Positions 1 through 8,800 of a stretch of DNA of 21,784 nt are shown piece after piece. Source of the stretch: Bacteroidales bacterium (GTDB lineage: Bacteria; Bacteroidota; Bacteroidia; Bacteroidales; Muribaculaceae); contig CAAGGJ010000059.1 of assembly GCA_900769345.1 (NCBI GenBank), forward strand, positions 1 to 21,784, in the 5' to 3' direction. The notes below the pieces were generated by a model that was not told the origin of the DNA, made no database searches, and was given only the letters and a program-made list of their open reading frames with translations. A program made the position numbers and the translations under genes. Numbering within the stretch: the stretch's first letter is position 1; every line of letters starts with the position of its first letter.

Positions 1-2151
1 AAGTTGCGGGCGGTCTACTTGTTGCTCCACATTGGCATCTACTATGCCGTCGACTTGTGAAATGGTGGCTTTTATCTTTTTCCCTATGTTGTAGAGCATA
101 GAGAGGTCATCGCCGAACACCTTGATGGCTATCTGTGCTTTCGATCCCGATAGCATGGCATCGATGCGGTGTGAAATGGGCTGACCTATCTCTATGTTGG
201 TGCCAGGAATAGAGCCTAACTTCTCGCGAATCTCTCTGGCAAGTTCCTTTTTCGAACGACTATCAAGTCTGTAGGGCACTTCTATTTCCGACACATTTGC
301 CCCGAAAGAGTGCTCGGCAAGTTCGGCGCGGCCTGTCTTGCGTGCTGTGGTGAGTACTTCGGGAATTTCGAGAAGCATTCGCTCGGCTTCACGGCCTATG
401 CGGTCGGATTCTTCGATTGATACTCCCGGAAGTGTGCTAACATTTATAGTAAACGAACCTTCGTTGAACGAAGGCAAGAAGCTGCGTCCGAGAGTGAAGA
501 ATAGTGCTGCAGCCACCACAAAGAGTGCAGCGGTAGAGCCTAATACCACCTTTTTGTGCTCAAAGCTCCATGCCAATCCGTTGCTGTAAGCTGCTTTGAG
601 TTTGCGTGTTACCCATGCTTCGCGAGTAATCATATTTTTCTTTGGGTCGAGAAGGTAGCTGCAAAGCACCGGAGTTACAGTGAGTGCAATGATGGTGGAG
701 GCGATGAGTGCCACTATAAACGCAGTGCCGAGCGGAATGAGCAAGCGGCCTTCCATTCCCGAAAGGAAGAATAACGGCAAGAAACTTGCTATGATGATGA
801 GTGTGGAGTTGAAAATAGGCATACGCACTTCGGTAGAAGCCTTATACACCACCTTGAGAATAGGCAAACGTTCCGATTCGGGCAATGCTGCATTCTGGCG
901 TATGCGTTTATACACATTTTCTACATCTACAATAGCATCGTCGACGAGCGAACCGATGGCAATAGCAAGGCCACCGAGGGTCATGGTGTTGATGGTGCTG
1001 CCCATATAGTGGAGTATGATGATTGCCACAAGCACCGAGAGCGGCAGTGCCACTACCGAGATTATGGTGGTGCGGGTGTTCATCAAAAATAGGAATAAAA
1101 TGATCACTACGAATATTGCACCCTCTATTAGCGAATTTTGAATGTTGGAAATCGAACTATTGATGAAGTTACTCTGGCGGAATGTGTCGGTTGAGATTAC
1201 TACATCTTTAGGCAGAGTGTGCTTCATATCGTCGAGGCATGCTATGATGTTGTCGGTGAGACGATTGGTGTCGACATTTGGTTGCTTGGTGATGGTGACA
1301 AGCACGGCAGGTTTGGCTTTTTCCGAACCCACGCCGAGAATCGGCGTTTTTGCGCCCACTTTTACTGTGGCAATATCGCTGATAAGCACTGTGCCGGCAG
1401 CATCGCTTTTTACCACCGATGCGGCTATCTCGTTGAGGTTTGAAGTGTTGATATTGCCCTTGATGGTGTATTCGTTGCCGTATTCATAGAGGATGCCGCC
1501 ACCGGCATTGTTGTTGATGCCTTGCGTGGCTTCGAGCACTTGCTGCAGCGATACGCCATAATATTTCATCTTGTTGGAATCGAGCAATATCTGATATTCT
1601 TTCACATCGCCGCCTATCACCGACACCTGCGAAACACCGCCCAGGGCCAAAAGGCGTGGACTGATGTTGCGATCGGCAATGGTGCGAAGGTCGAGTAGCG
1701 ATGTCTCGGTGGATGTGAGACCTATTATCATCATTTCACCCAGAATCGACGATTGAGGTCCTAAAACCGGTGCTGTAACGCCCTCGGGCAATTCGGCATT
1801 GACGGTAGAAATCTTTTCCGACACAATTTGGCGAGCCCGATAGATGTCGGTGCCCCAGTCGAACTCAGCCCACACGATGGAGAACCCGGGCGATGATGCC
1901 GAGCGCACTCTGCGCACATTGGTGGCGCCGTTGAGTGCGGTTTCGATGGGGAAAGTGACGGTGCGTTCCACTTCTTCTGGAGCAAATCCCGGAGCTTCGG
2001 TCATTACAGTAACAGTGGGTGCATTTAAGTCGGGGAATACGTCGATGTCGGTGTCGGCTGTAACATAGATGCCGCCTAACAATAGGAATATGGTAATCAA
2101 TAATACCAAAATCCTGTTGTGCAAAGAAAATTGGATAATCTTGTTAAGCAT
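1..2151 (-). CDS. Heavy-metal efflux RND permease (CzcA/CusA family), 3' part missing
   Basis: This is an inner-membrane proton-driven pump subunit that would export metal cations from the periplasm through a tripartite complex. It starts at the ATG at 2151 and runs in frame to base 1 (717 codons). HME-RND permeases are about 1020-1050 residues, so roughly the last 300 are outside the window. The N-terminus (MLNKIIQFSLHNRILVLL) is a typical first transmembrane helix, followed by a DIDVFPDLNAPTVTV segment. The fourth-helix signature reads AIGSLVDDAIVDVENVYKR, with the Asp and Glu residues used for proton transfer. The CusA methionines that handle Cu/Ag are not at the expected places: the segment before STLPG reads FTINV and the later one reads GANVSE. 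I therefore favour a divalent cation substrate, as an inference. It lies 45 bp downstream of the adaptor gene, so one operon. No outer-membrane channel gene is visible; it may follow beyond the edge. Confidence 0.95.
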   Translation of the reverse strand, partial: MLNKIIQFSLHNRILVLLITIFLLLGGIYVTADTDIDVFPDLNAPTVTVMTEAPGFAPEEVERTVTFPIETALNGATNVRRVRSASSPGFSIVWAEFDWGTDIYRARQIVSEKISTVNAELPEGVTAPVLGPQSSILGEMMIIGLTSTETSLLDLRTIADRNISPRLLALGGVSQVSVIGGDVKEYQILLDSNKMKYYGVSLQQVLEATQGINNNAGGGILYEYGNEYTIKGNINTSNLNEIAASVVKSDAAGTVLISDIATVKVGAKTPILGVGSEKAKPAVLVTITKQPNVDTNRLTDNIIACLDDMKHTLPKDVVISTDTFRQSNFINSSISNIQNSLIEGAIFVVIILFLFLMNTRTTIISVVALPLSVLVAIIILHYMGSTINTMTLGGLAIAIGSLVDDAIVDVENVYKRIRQNAALPESERLPILKVVYKASTEVRMPIFNSTLIIIASFLPLFFLSGMEGRLLIPLGTAFIVALIASTIIALTVTPVLCSYLLDPKKNMITREAWVTRKLKAAYSNGLAWSFEHKKVVLGSTAALFVVAAALFFTLGRSFLPSFNEGSFTINVSTLPGVSIEESDRIGREAERMLLEIPEVLTTARKTGRAELAEHSFGANVSEIEVPYRLDSRSKKELAREIREKLGSIPGTNIEIGQPISHRIDAMLSGSKAQIAIKVFGDDLSMLYNIGKKIKATISQVDGIVDANVEQQVDRPQL

Positions 2152-2196
2152 AGATGTAGAAAATTTTCTTGTTAAGGATATTATGGATGATATTGA

Positions 2197-3420
2197 TTAG
2201 TGTTCGTGGCTGTGACCGGGAATAGCTGCACCGCTGCCAGCCAATTTTATTATCATAGCGCCTTCCGACACCACCATTTCGCCGGCTTCGAGTCCTGAAA
2301 GTATCTCCACATTCACGCCATCGTTGATGCCTACTTTCACGGCGCGTTTCATATAGCACTCATCATCGAGTTTTACGTATACGAAGAACGAGCCCAACTC
2401 TTCGGTAAGCGCCTTGAGCGGAATGGATAGGGTGTTGGGGCGTTCGTTGCCTATAAGATATATTTCAGCAAAACAGCCGCTCACCACGTTGCCATCGTTG
2501 TTAAACTCAAAGCAAACCGGAATATATCCCGGCTGGGTAGATGCTGCAGCGTTGCTTGAGATGCGACGTCCCTTGAGCGCTTCGATGCTGAGTATATCCT
2601 CGGAATTGGATGTTCGGAAATTGGCTGTGCGAATATTGCTTACGAGGCGCGAATACGACGAAGGAAGGTCGGCACGGAGCACAAGGCGAGCGTTTTTCGA
2701 CACCTTAGCGATGGGTGCACCGGCTTCTACATATTGCCCATCGGTAACGTAAATTTCGGTGATAGTGCCTGCAATAGCTGTGGTGGCGGCATTGCCTGAG
2801 CCTGATTTTGATGTGCAAGCGGCGCGAGCGCGTTCATAGGCCTCGAGTGCGGCGTTATATTCGCGGGCTGTTACAATTTTCTCGGCATATAGGGGCTTCA
2901 GCCGCTCGAGTTCTCGCTTGGCATTGTTGAGCACTATTTGTGCTTGTTCATTTGAGTCGCCTCCTACCATATTTTTTGCCGAGACCGATGCAAGTGCCGA
3001 GCCGGCACCTACCTTAGAGCCTAAGGCTGTGCTCGATCGGAATTTTATCATACCTGCCGAGGGCGCTGCTACGGTATATTCGTCACCTTGAGCGCCGATT
3101 ATTTGACCTGACACCTTGATGCACTCGTGGAAGTTGCCTGATTGTACCTTTGTGGCTACCACGCCAAACTGTTTGGCTTTGTTCGGCGAAAATGTTATCT
3201 CGTCGGTGCCACTTTCGGTGCCTTCTGCATCATGATTGTGACCCTCGTGACCTTCGCTTTCGTGGTCGTGACCTTCGCTTTCGTGATCGTGCCCCGAATG
3301 GTCGTGTGCTTCCTCTGATGCGTGATTGTGATTATGGCTGCTATGGCTGTTGTTGCCATTGCAAGCAGTGAATATTGCAAGCGCCAAGCATGCAATAATA
3401 GTAGTGATGTTAGATTTCAT
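2197..3420 (-). CDS. RND efflux periplasmic adaptor lipoprotein (CusB/CzcB, HlyD family), His-rich
   Basis: This membrane-fusion subunit would link the RND permease to an outer-membrane channel. Its 407 residues begin with a lipoprotein signal: MKS, a hydrophobic stretch, then FTAC with Cys20 as the likely lipidated residue. Residues about 24-70 are a low-complexity His/Asp/Glu region with repeated HDHESEG units, a probable metal-binding tail. A barrel-sandwich hybrid (lipoyl-like) domain is split around an alpha-helical hairpin (about 155-200, QAQIVLNNAKRELERLKPLY). Its second half reads GTITEIYVTDGQYVEAGAPI. A beta-barrel and membrane-proximal domain follow, and the protein ends in GHSHEH. 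The His-rich ends suggest Zn, Co, Ni, Cd or Cu handling; the sequence alone does not decide which. It sits between the small His-rich gene (90 bp gap) and the permease (45 bp gap). Confidence 0.93.
   Translation of the reverse strand: MKSNITTIIACLALAIFTACNGNNSHSSHNHNHASEEAHDHSGHDHESEGHDHESEGHEGHNHDAEGTESGTDEITFSPNKAKQFGVVATKVQSGNFHECIKVSGQIIGAQGDEYTVAAPSAGMIKFRSSTALGSKVGAGSALASVSAKNMVGGDSNEQAQIVLNNAKRELERLKPLYAEKIVTAREYNAALEAYERARAACTSKSGSGNAATTAIAGTITEIYVTDGQYVEAGAPIAKVSKNARLVLRADLPSSYSRLVSNIRTANFRTSNSEDILSIEALKGRRISSNAAASTQPGYIPVCFEFNNDGNVVSGCFAEIYLIGNERPNTLSIPLKALTEELGSFFVYVKLDDECYMKRAVKVGINDGVNVEILSGLEAGEMVVSEGAMIIKLAGSGAAIPGHSHEH
3250..3291. repeat. 21-bp tandem repeat, two copies, inside the adaptor gene
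   Basis: Two adjacent 21-bp units (3250-3270 and 3271-3291) differ at one base. They encode consecutive HDHESEG heptads of the adaptor's His-rich tail. The unit length keeps the frame, so gain or loss of copies would change the number of putative metal ligands without breaking the gene. Confidence 0.9.
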
Positions 3421-3510
3421 GTTAAATTTAAATAAGTGAATGAGCCAAACTGAAATACGATGGCTCGTGGTGTGTAATCGATTGAATTATAGTGGATTGA
3501 GGTGGGTAGA

Positions 3511-3939
3511 TTAAAGGCATGGAGGGGCACGAAGCGTCCACCCGCACGAGTGGGCTTTCTGTGGCTTGCCGAGGGTGTGTAGCCTTGGCAGATAAGTGCG
3601 TGATTCGCTATAGTCGGGGAGAGGAATGAGTTGCGCCACAGTTACCAAAATCGAAGAAATGATGTGAGTGGTAAGATTGTGGTCGATTAGTGATTTTTGC
3701 GGCCCTACAGTGGTTTCGCTCAAGTGGAGTGAGCAGTTGCCTTCTTCGCCGTGCGAGTGATTTTTGCACATAGAGTGCGATTCATCGCCGTCGTGGTGAT
3801 GATGGGCATGCATCTCACTATCGCAGTGTATGCGCAAGCATATGCTTTCATCGTCGTGATGATGATGAAACTGAATTACGGTGCATGCCATAAACATCAC
3901 CGCAACAATTATTGTAGATATGTGCATTAACCACTTCAT
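3511..3939 (-). CDS. Small His-rich exported protein of the metal-efflux operon
   Basis: This 142-residue protein has an N-terminal hydrophobic segment (about residues 5-20, ISTIIVAVMFMACTV), either a signal peptide or a membrane anchor. A periplasm-facing region follows, dense in His, Asp and Cys: FHHHHDD, HAHHHHDGDESHSMC and NHSHGEEGNC. The C-terminal half (SLIDHNLTTHIISSIL onward) is less charged and has no domain I recognise. It resembles the short His-rich proteins often encoded ahead of RND metal pumps in Bacteroides (annotated DUF6769 as I recall; not verified). FMAC is a poor lipobox, so lipidation is doubtful. It is the first gene of the operon, 90 bp before the adaptor. A role as periplasmic metal sink or sensor is inference. 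The start at 3939 lies only 6 nt from the -7 box; Met5 is an alternative. Confidence 0.8.
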   Translation of the reverse strand: MKWLMHISTIIVAVMFMACTVIQFHHHHDDESICLRIHCDSEMHAHHHHDGDESHSMCKNHSHGEEGNCSLHLSETTVGPQKSLIDHNLTTHIISSILVTVAQLIPLPDYSESRTYLPRLHTLGKPQKAHSCGWTLRAPPCL

Positions 3940-3945
3940 TCACTG

Positions 3946-3978
3946 CAAAGATACGCAATAGTTATATAATGTGCCAAT
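3946..3978 (-). promoter_or_regulatory. Bacteroides-type promoter of the metal-efflux operon
   Basis: On the minus strand a -7 box TATCTTTG (3953-3946) matches TAnnTTTG exactly. An ATTG -33-like box (3978-3975) lies 21 bp upstream. The expected transcription start falls within about 4 nt of the ATG at 3939, so the mRNA would have almost no leader. Confidence 0.6.
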
Positions 3979-4019
3979 TAGAATATATAAAAAAGATGAA
4001 AATCAATGCTTGCAAGCAA

Positions 4020-4466
4020 TTAATCTTCATCTTCTTCATCGTCAAAATCATCGAGGTCGAAATCATCATAGTCGTCGAAGCCGAAATAGGCGGCATCGGT
4101 GAATTTCTGAATTTCGCGTCCGTCTTTCTTTGTGGGACGTCCGAGGCCTTTCTGGCGGTCGATAAAACCATTTATTTTCACCATCTCGAGCAGTTCGTAT
4201 TGGTCGGGTGAAGTGATATTCTTCAGGTAGTTGGGCACCAATTTTGCTCCAACGCGGTTTTGCACCAACCCAATCACGCTATAAGTGTAGGTAATAGGCG
4301 GTTTACGCACCGAAATGGTGTCGCCCACCTTGATGGTTCGCGATGGTTTTACGGTTACGCCATCCACGCTCACGCGGCCTTTCTTGCATGCTGCTGTGGC
4401 TATGGATCGTGTCTTAAAGATGCGTGTTGCCCAAAGCCATTTGTCTATTCGCTCGTCGTTTGCCAT
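4020..4466 (-). CDS. S4-domain RNA-binding protein, Hsp15-like
   Basis: This is a 148-residue protein with an S4 RNA-binding fold at its N-terminus (about residues 5-60). Diagnostic segments are RIDKWLWATRIFKTRS and CKKGRVSVDG, with a basic strand KPSRTIKVGD. Hsp15 (HslR) of E. coli binds free 50S subunits carrying nascent peptidyl-tRNA and helps recycle stalled ribosomes. Being next to peptidyl-tRNA hydrolase and L25 fits that role. The middle part (GLVQNRVGAKLVPNYL) is conserved in Hsp15-like proteins. The last 20 or so residues are almost entirely Asp/Glu with Phe/Tyr (FDDYDDFDLDDFDDEEDED), an acidic tail not present in E. coli Hsp15. It starts 13 bp after the pth stop codon, so it is very probably co-transcribed. 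Confidence 0.88.
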   Translation of the reverse strand: MANDERIDKWLWATRIFKTRSIATAACKKGRVSVDGVTVKPSRTIKVGDTISVRKPPITYTYSVIGLVQNRVGAKLVPNYLKNITSPDQYELLEMVKINGFIDRQKGLGRPTKKDGREIQKFTDAAYFGFDDYDDFDLDDFDDEEDED

Positions 4467-4479
4467 TGGTTGTGTTATG

Positions 4480-5043
4480 CTATTTGTTGTTATAGTTGTT
4501 CATGGCGAACGCCAAGCCCGAGAGACAGTATGCCTTGATGGCATCGCAAGCGGTTTTCAATCGCTCGGTGAGGAGTTTTTGCTCCTCGGCAGAGAAATGT
4601 CCGAGCACATAGTCTACTTGAGCACCCTGAGGAAAATCGTTTCCAATGCCGAATCGCAGTCGGGCATAGTTTTGGGTTTGAAGCATCTGATTGATGTGCT
4701 TAAGCCCGTTGTGGCCGCCGTCGCTGCCTTTTCCCTTGATGCGAATGGTGCCGAAGGGTAGTGCCAAGTCGTCGACAATAACAAAAATATTCTCTACAGG
4801 GATATTTTCCTTCTGTTTCCAATAGCGAACGGCATCGCCGCTGAGGTTCATATAGGTAGAAGGCTTGAGTAGAACGAGTTGCTGATTCTTAACTCTCACT
4901 TCCGCCACATCGCCGTAACGCTGAGTGGAAAAAGAAGTATTGGATGCCTCGGCAAAGGCATCCAATACCGTAAATCCTATGTTGTGGCGAGTGCCTTGAT
5001 ATTCGCTACCAATGTTGCCCAGGCCTACAATAAGAAATTTCAT
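4480..5043 (-). CDS. pth: Peptidyl-tRNA hydrolase
   Basis: The enzyme cleaves the ester bond of peptidyl-tRNAs that drop off ribosomes, recycling the tRNA. Its 187 residues match the usual length of about 190. Active-site residues are visible: Asn10 in IVGLGNIGSEY, the catalytic His20 in TRHNIGF, Asn66 in PSTYMNLSG, and Asp91 in VIVDDLALPFG. The substrate-binding loop GSDGGHNG is at 106-113. The protein is complete, with no odd features. It lies 31 bp downstream of the L25 gene and 13 bp upstream of the S4-domain gene, making a translation-quality-control operon. The order L25-pth-S4 is, as I recall, common in Bacteroidetes. Confidence 0.97.
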   Translation of the reverse strand: MKFLIVGLGNIGSEYQGTRHNIGFTVLDAFAEASNTSFSTQRYGDVAEVRVKNQQLVLLKPSTYMNLSGDAVRYWKQKENIPVENIFVIVDDLALPFGTIRIKGKGSDGGHNGLKHINQMLQTQNYARLRFGIGNDFPQGAQVDYVLGHFSAEEQKLLTERLKTACDAIKAYCLSGLAFAMNNYNNK

Positions 5044-5074
5044 TACTAATGTGTAATCAACTAATGATTAAAGA

Positions 5075-5740
5075 TTAGCCTTGTTGAGCTTGTTGACCAC
5101 GAGCTGCACGAGTCAATTGAACAGCGCAAACAACAGCGTTCTTCGAGTTCATCAATTCAAGACCTTCGTAGTGAAGAGCACCAACCTTGAGCGATTGACC
5201 GAGTTGGATGTTGTCGATGTTAACAACGATGCGTTCAGGAATTGCGTCGTAAGTAGCCTTAACTTTAAGCTTCTTCATAGAGAGGTTGAGCTTACCACCG
5301 GCCTTAACACCTTCAGCGTGACCTTCGAGAGCAACAGGAACTTCCATAACTACAGGCTTGTTTTCGTATACTTCGAGCAAGTCGATGTGAAGAATGTCGT
5401 CGCTTACCGGGTGGAATTGGATGTCCTTCAATACAGCCTTCTTAGCTTCGCCGTTGATTGTGAGGTCGATAACGAAGATGTCGGGAGTGTAGATAAGCTT
5501 GCGTACGTCGTCCAACTTAAGTGTGATGTCAGTTACGATGATACCCTTCTTTTCGTTAGAAGTCTTGTTTTCAGCGATTTCTACTACCTTTTGACCCGGC
5601 TTAAGAGCGCCTTCGTAAGGAAGAGTTACTACTTCACCACCGTTGATAACAGCAGGGATTTTCGACTCGGCACGAAGTGCCTTGGTTGCTTTCTTACCAA
5701 GATCAGTTCTTGGTTCTGCGTTTAGTGCGTAAGATTTCAT
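5075..5740 (-). CDS. rplY: 50S ribosomal protein L25, long Ctc-type
   Basis: L25 binds 5S rRNA in the large ribosomal subunit. This is the two-domain Ctc/TL5 form (221 residues) rather than the short E. coli form. The N-terminal 5S-binding domain starts MKSYALNAEPRTDLGKKATK and includes RAESKIPAVINGGEVVTLPY. The C-terminal beta-domain (about 95-185) includes FHPVSDDILHIDLLEV and VPVALEGHAEGVKAGGKL. The tail RAARGQQAQQG is low-complexity. It is first in a cluster with pth and the S4 gene. It has its own -7 box near 5824 and a leader of about 75 nt containing an inverted repeat, so it may be regulated separately from the AddB-like gene upstream. Confidence 0.97.
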   Translation of the reverse strand: MKSYALNAEPRTDLGKKATKALRAESKIPAVINGGEVVTLPYEGALKPGQKVVEIAENKTSNEKKGIIVTDITLKLDDVRKLIYTPDIFVIDLTINGEAKKAVLKDIQFHPVSDDILHIDLLEVYENKPVVMEVPVALEGHAEGVKAGGKLNLSMKKLKVKATYDAIPERIVVNIDNIQLGQSLKVGALHYEGLELMNSKNAVVCAVQLTRAARGQQAQQG

Positions 5741-5767
5741 TTGTAAAATTTTTAATTGTGTTACTCA

Positions 5768-5790
5768 AAATTAAGTTTGCTCCTTAATTT
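5768..5790 (-). promoter_or_regulatory. 8-bp inverted repeat in the rplY leader
   Basis: The perfect arms AAATTAAG and CTTAATTT are separated by 7 nt, inside the predicted 5' leader of rplY, 28 nt before the ATG. On the minus-strand RNA the loop reads GAGCAAA and follows an AAG, giving a purine-rich AAGGAG stretch. It is AT-rich, so stability is modest. It could be a translational control hairpin or chance. Confidence 0.4.
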
Positions 5791-5819
5791 CCCATCACAC
5801 GGAATTTCAAAAAGCGGTG

Positions 5820-5827
5820 CAAAGATA
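5820..5827 (-). promoter_or_regulatory. -7 box of the rplY-pth-S4 operon promoter
   Basis: A perfect TAnnTTTG match (TATCTTTG on the minus strand) lies 23 bp beyond the stop codon of the upstream AddB-like gene. I could not find a convincing -33 element at the usual spacing. Transcription would start at about 5816, leaving a leader of about 75 nt. Confidence 0.5.
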
Positions 5828-5849
5828 CAAAATTTTTTCCAAATAATTG

Positions 5850-8800
5850 TTATTCAATACGACAGAAATCCTTGAATTTGCAATATTTACAATTTGCTTT
5901 TTTGTTTTTTGTCTGTGTAAACGGCTTATCGGCGTCGAAAATGCCGTTGATTACTTCATTCATGCGCTCAATAAACTCATTGCGAATATCTACTTCGATA
6001 CTTTCCTTCGATTTGACTATTTCGAATTTTGGGTATGTGATTTGTTTCGATTTGTAGAACAGTCCGGATTCATTCATTTTGATTACTTTGTAGATGATAG
6101 GCTGCATAGGGCGCATGTCGCACTGTTCGTAGGCGTAGCAGTAGAGTAGTAGCTGCAATGCTGCTTTGCTACGTACGTAGCTTTCGCTATTGCCGACATT
6201 GAAGGGTGCATCGAGATTGCTAAAACTTGGTTTGTCTCTACCCGTCTTATAGTCGATGATGCGAAGCATACTGCCGTCGCTTGTTGCTTCGAGGCGGTCG
6301 ATGATGTAGGTGAAATTGAAGGTATGATTGCCGAAGGTAAGTCGGCAAGTTATTTCGCGTTCACTTTGTATGTAGTTAATCGGTCCGTTTGTTTTGATGT
6401 ATTCGAGATCAAATTTGAGTATGCTTCGAATCATTATGTCGATGATTTCCGATTTCATAAGGCCTTCACCAATGAGCGGTTCGTCGCAATTGTCGCCTTT
6501 GTGCAAGAATTCCTTATTTATCACTTGCACAATGGTTCGCGCAATGGTTTGGTTGCCGGGGTCGAGCAGATGCTTGATGTAATCCTCGGTGATTTTCATC
6601 TCCGTTTGCGGATATAGTGCCTGCATAATGTTGTGTATGATGGTGCCGAAGGTCGAAGCCTCCATAAAGTCGGATTTTTCCTCTATTTCGGCAAGTCCTT
6701 CCACATAATGCAAGTAGAAACGCAGCGGGCAGTTGATATATTCATTGATGCTGTGTGCGGAGAGCTTGCTAAAGCGTTTGGTCTGCATCAATTCGTGGCG
6801 GTCGACATTAGCATTGGGCTCGGCTTTGTAGAGGTTGAGTATGTTCATAATGCGCTCATCCTTTGGTACCGAGATATTCCCCTTGCTCGGCAATCGAAGG
6901 CCAAGGTTGAGTATATGGTGATTGATGTGGCATTTGTCGGCGAATAGTATGCGCAATTGGTGTATAAATCGCGATTCTTCGCTTATGCTTGCCGCGTTGT
7001 AGATCAGATATACGTTCTCGGCTCGGCTTATCATGCGATAGAAGTAATAGGCATACATCGATTCTTGGTGCGATATGGTCGACATTTTATAGCCTTTTCG
7101 GAGTTGTTGGGGAATGAACGATTTGGTAAAGTGCTTGCGCGGGAAAATGCGTTCGTTCATCGACACGATTATCACATTTTTGAAGTCGAGACAACGAGTT
7201 TCGAGCACGCCCATCACTTGCAGTCCACCAAGAGGCTCGCCCTCGAAAGATATTTTCGCCTGATTGACCAATCGCTCGAGCATGAAACAGAATGTGTTAA
7301 CATCGAGTCGGAAATCGGAGAAATTGATGTTGACATATTGCTTAAACACCTCATCGAGTTCGGCCATCGCGTCGCAATATTTGTTGAGAAAGGCTATTTC
7401 TACCGATGACTTAGGTGTTTCGTTGGTATCATCGGTGTCGGTAACGGCTTCTTTAGGCGCTTTGTTGCCAAAAGTGCGTTCTTGCAATATCAAAATATTG
7501 CGAGCGAAGTCTATTACTTGTGTGATGTACTTCTCTACGGTTGTGATATTGAGTTTTTGGTCGATGTCGAAGAGTTTGTTGTCTTCGCCGAGATATTTGC
7601 AGATGATGGAGTAGGGAATCTGATAAAGATTCTCGTTGGTTATATACTCTATGAGTTGGCGTGCGTGGTCGCGGAAAGCAAATCGAGCAAGTGGGTGCAT
7701 AAGTATGTCCTTCACGTCGGCATGGAAGTAGGTCCATTCATCGTTAGAGAAACTTGCTTGATAGTGCAGTCGCGACACTGAAGCCATAAGTGTGGCAATG
7801 CTCGAATTGCGTATCGACACCCCCATTGTGACATTGACATTTGGCACTTTTGTGGTGTCGATCGATTTAAGCATCGATGTAAACAGTTGTTCGTCGGGCA
7901 TTACTATGGCGGTGTCGATGGCGTTGTTGGCATCGGCTATGATGTTGGTGTCGACGAGAGTGTTGATTAGTTTGCCCACATATTTTGTTTGTCCAAAGTT
8001 AGATGGCACGCCTATGATGTTGACATTAGGTGGCATGACGGTGTTTTTTTCTTCGTGATATGCCGATGGAAATTCCTTGATGTATCGCGAAATGAATTTT
8101 GTAGCTTTATTCTGCTTTGATGCAAATGCCGGCGAATTGTAGTCCCAATAGAAATCGGCAAATCCCTTGTCGCGCATAGCTTCGAAAAGTTTGTGTTCGG
8201 CTGTCGACAGCACATTGAATCCGGCAAACACATAGTGCTTGCTGTTAAATTCGCAGATGTCCATAGCGCGCACTTTTTCCACTGCGGTGCGAAGCGATAA
8301 AGCGTCGGTGGTAAGCCCTGATTCTTGCAGTTTTTGGCAATATTTTACATAGAGTGGATAAAGCGTGTCCCAGATGGAAATGAATTTTCGCTGTAAGGTC
8401 ACTTCGCCGTCGACTGCAGTGATGTGTTGCCAAAATTCCTCGCCCGAGTTGGTGTCCTTACGAATGTTGAAAAAGTGGCTGAGCACCTCTATTACTTCAT
8501 CGTTGAGATAATTCGATTTTATGGCTTTCAGTTCCGAAATGTTGACAAACAGCTCCTTAGCATCTACCATATAGCGCTCTACATCGCCAAAGTCGTTGAG
8601 AATCACATCGCCCCAGTGAGCAAATTTGTCGAACGAGGTGTTGCTGTCCGGCGCAATCTCGCAATAGGCGTTGTAGAGTATGAAGAGCGACTCAATGCGA
8701 TTGGCTTCGATGCCGCCTGTAATATCAGAAATAAAGTTGGTGATGGTGGTGATTTCCGGTGTTAATATCGAGCAAGATGCTGTTTCTGCCAGCTCTTTCT

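Noticed and set aside
4007..4018. The 12-bp palindrome TGCTTGCAAGCA after the S4-domain gene as a terminator
   Set aside because: It has no loop beyond the central bases and the T-rich stretch is broken and distant, so it is not a convincing terminator.
5081..5725. A 214-codon open frame on the plus strand covering nearly all of rplY
   Set aside because: It is exactly antisense to a certain ribosomal protein gene, and its translation is Val/Leu/Phe-rich with no domain; an effect of codon use on the opposite strand.
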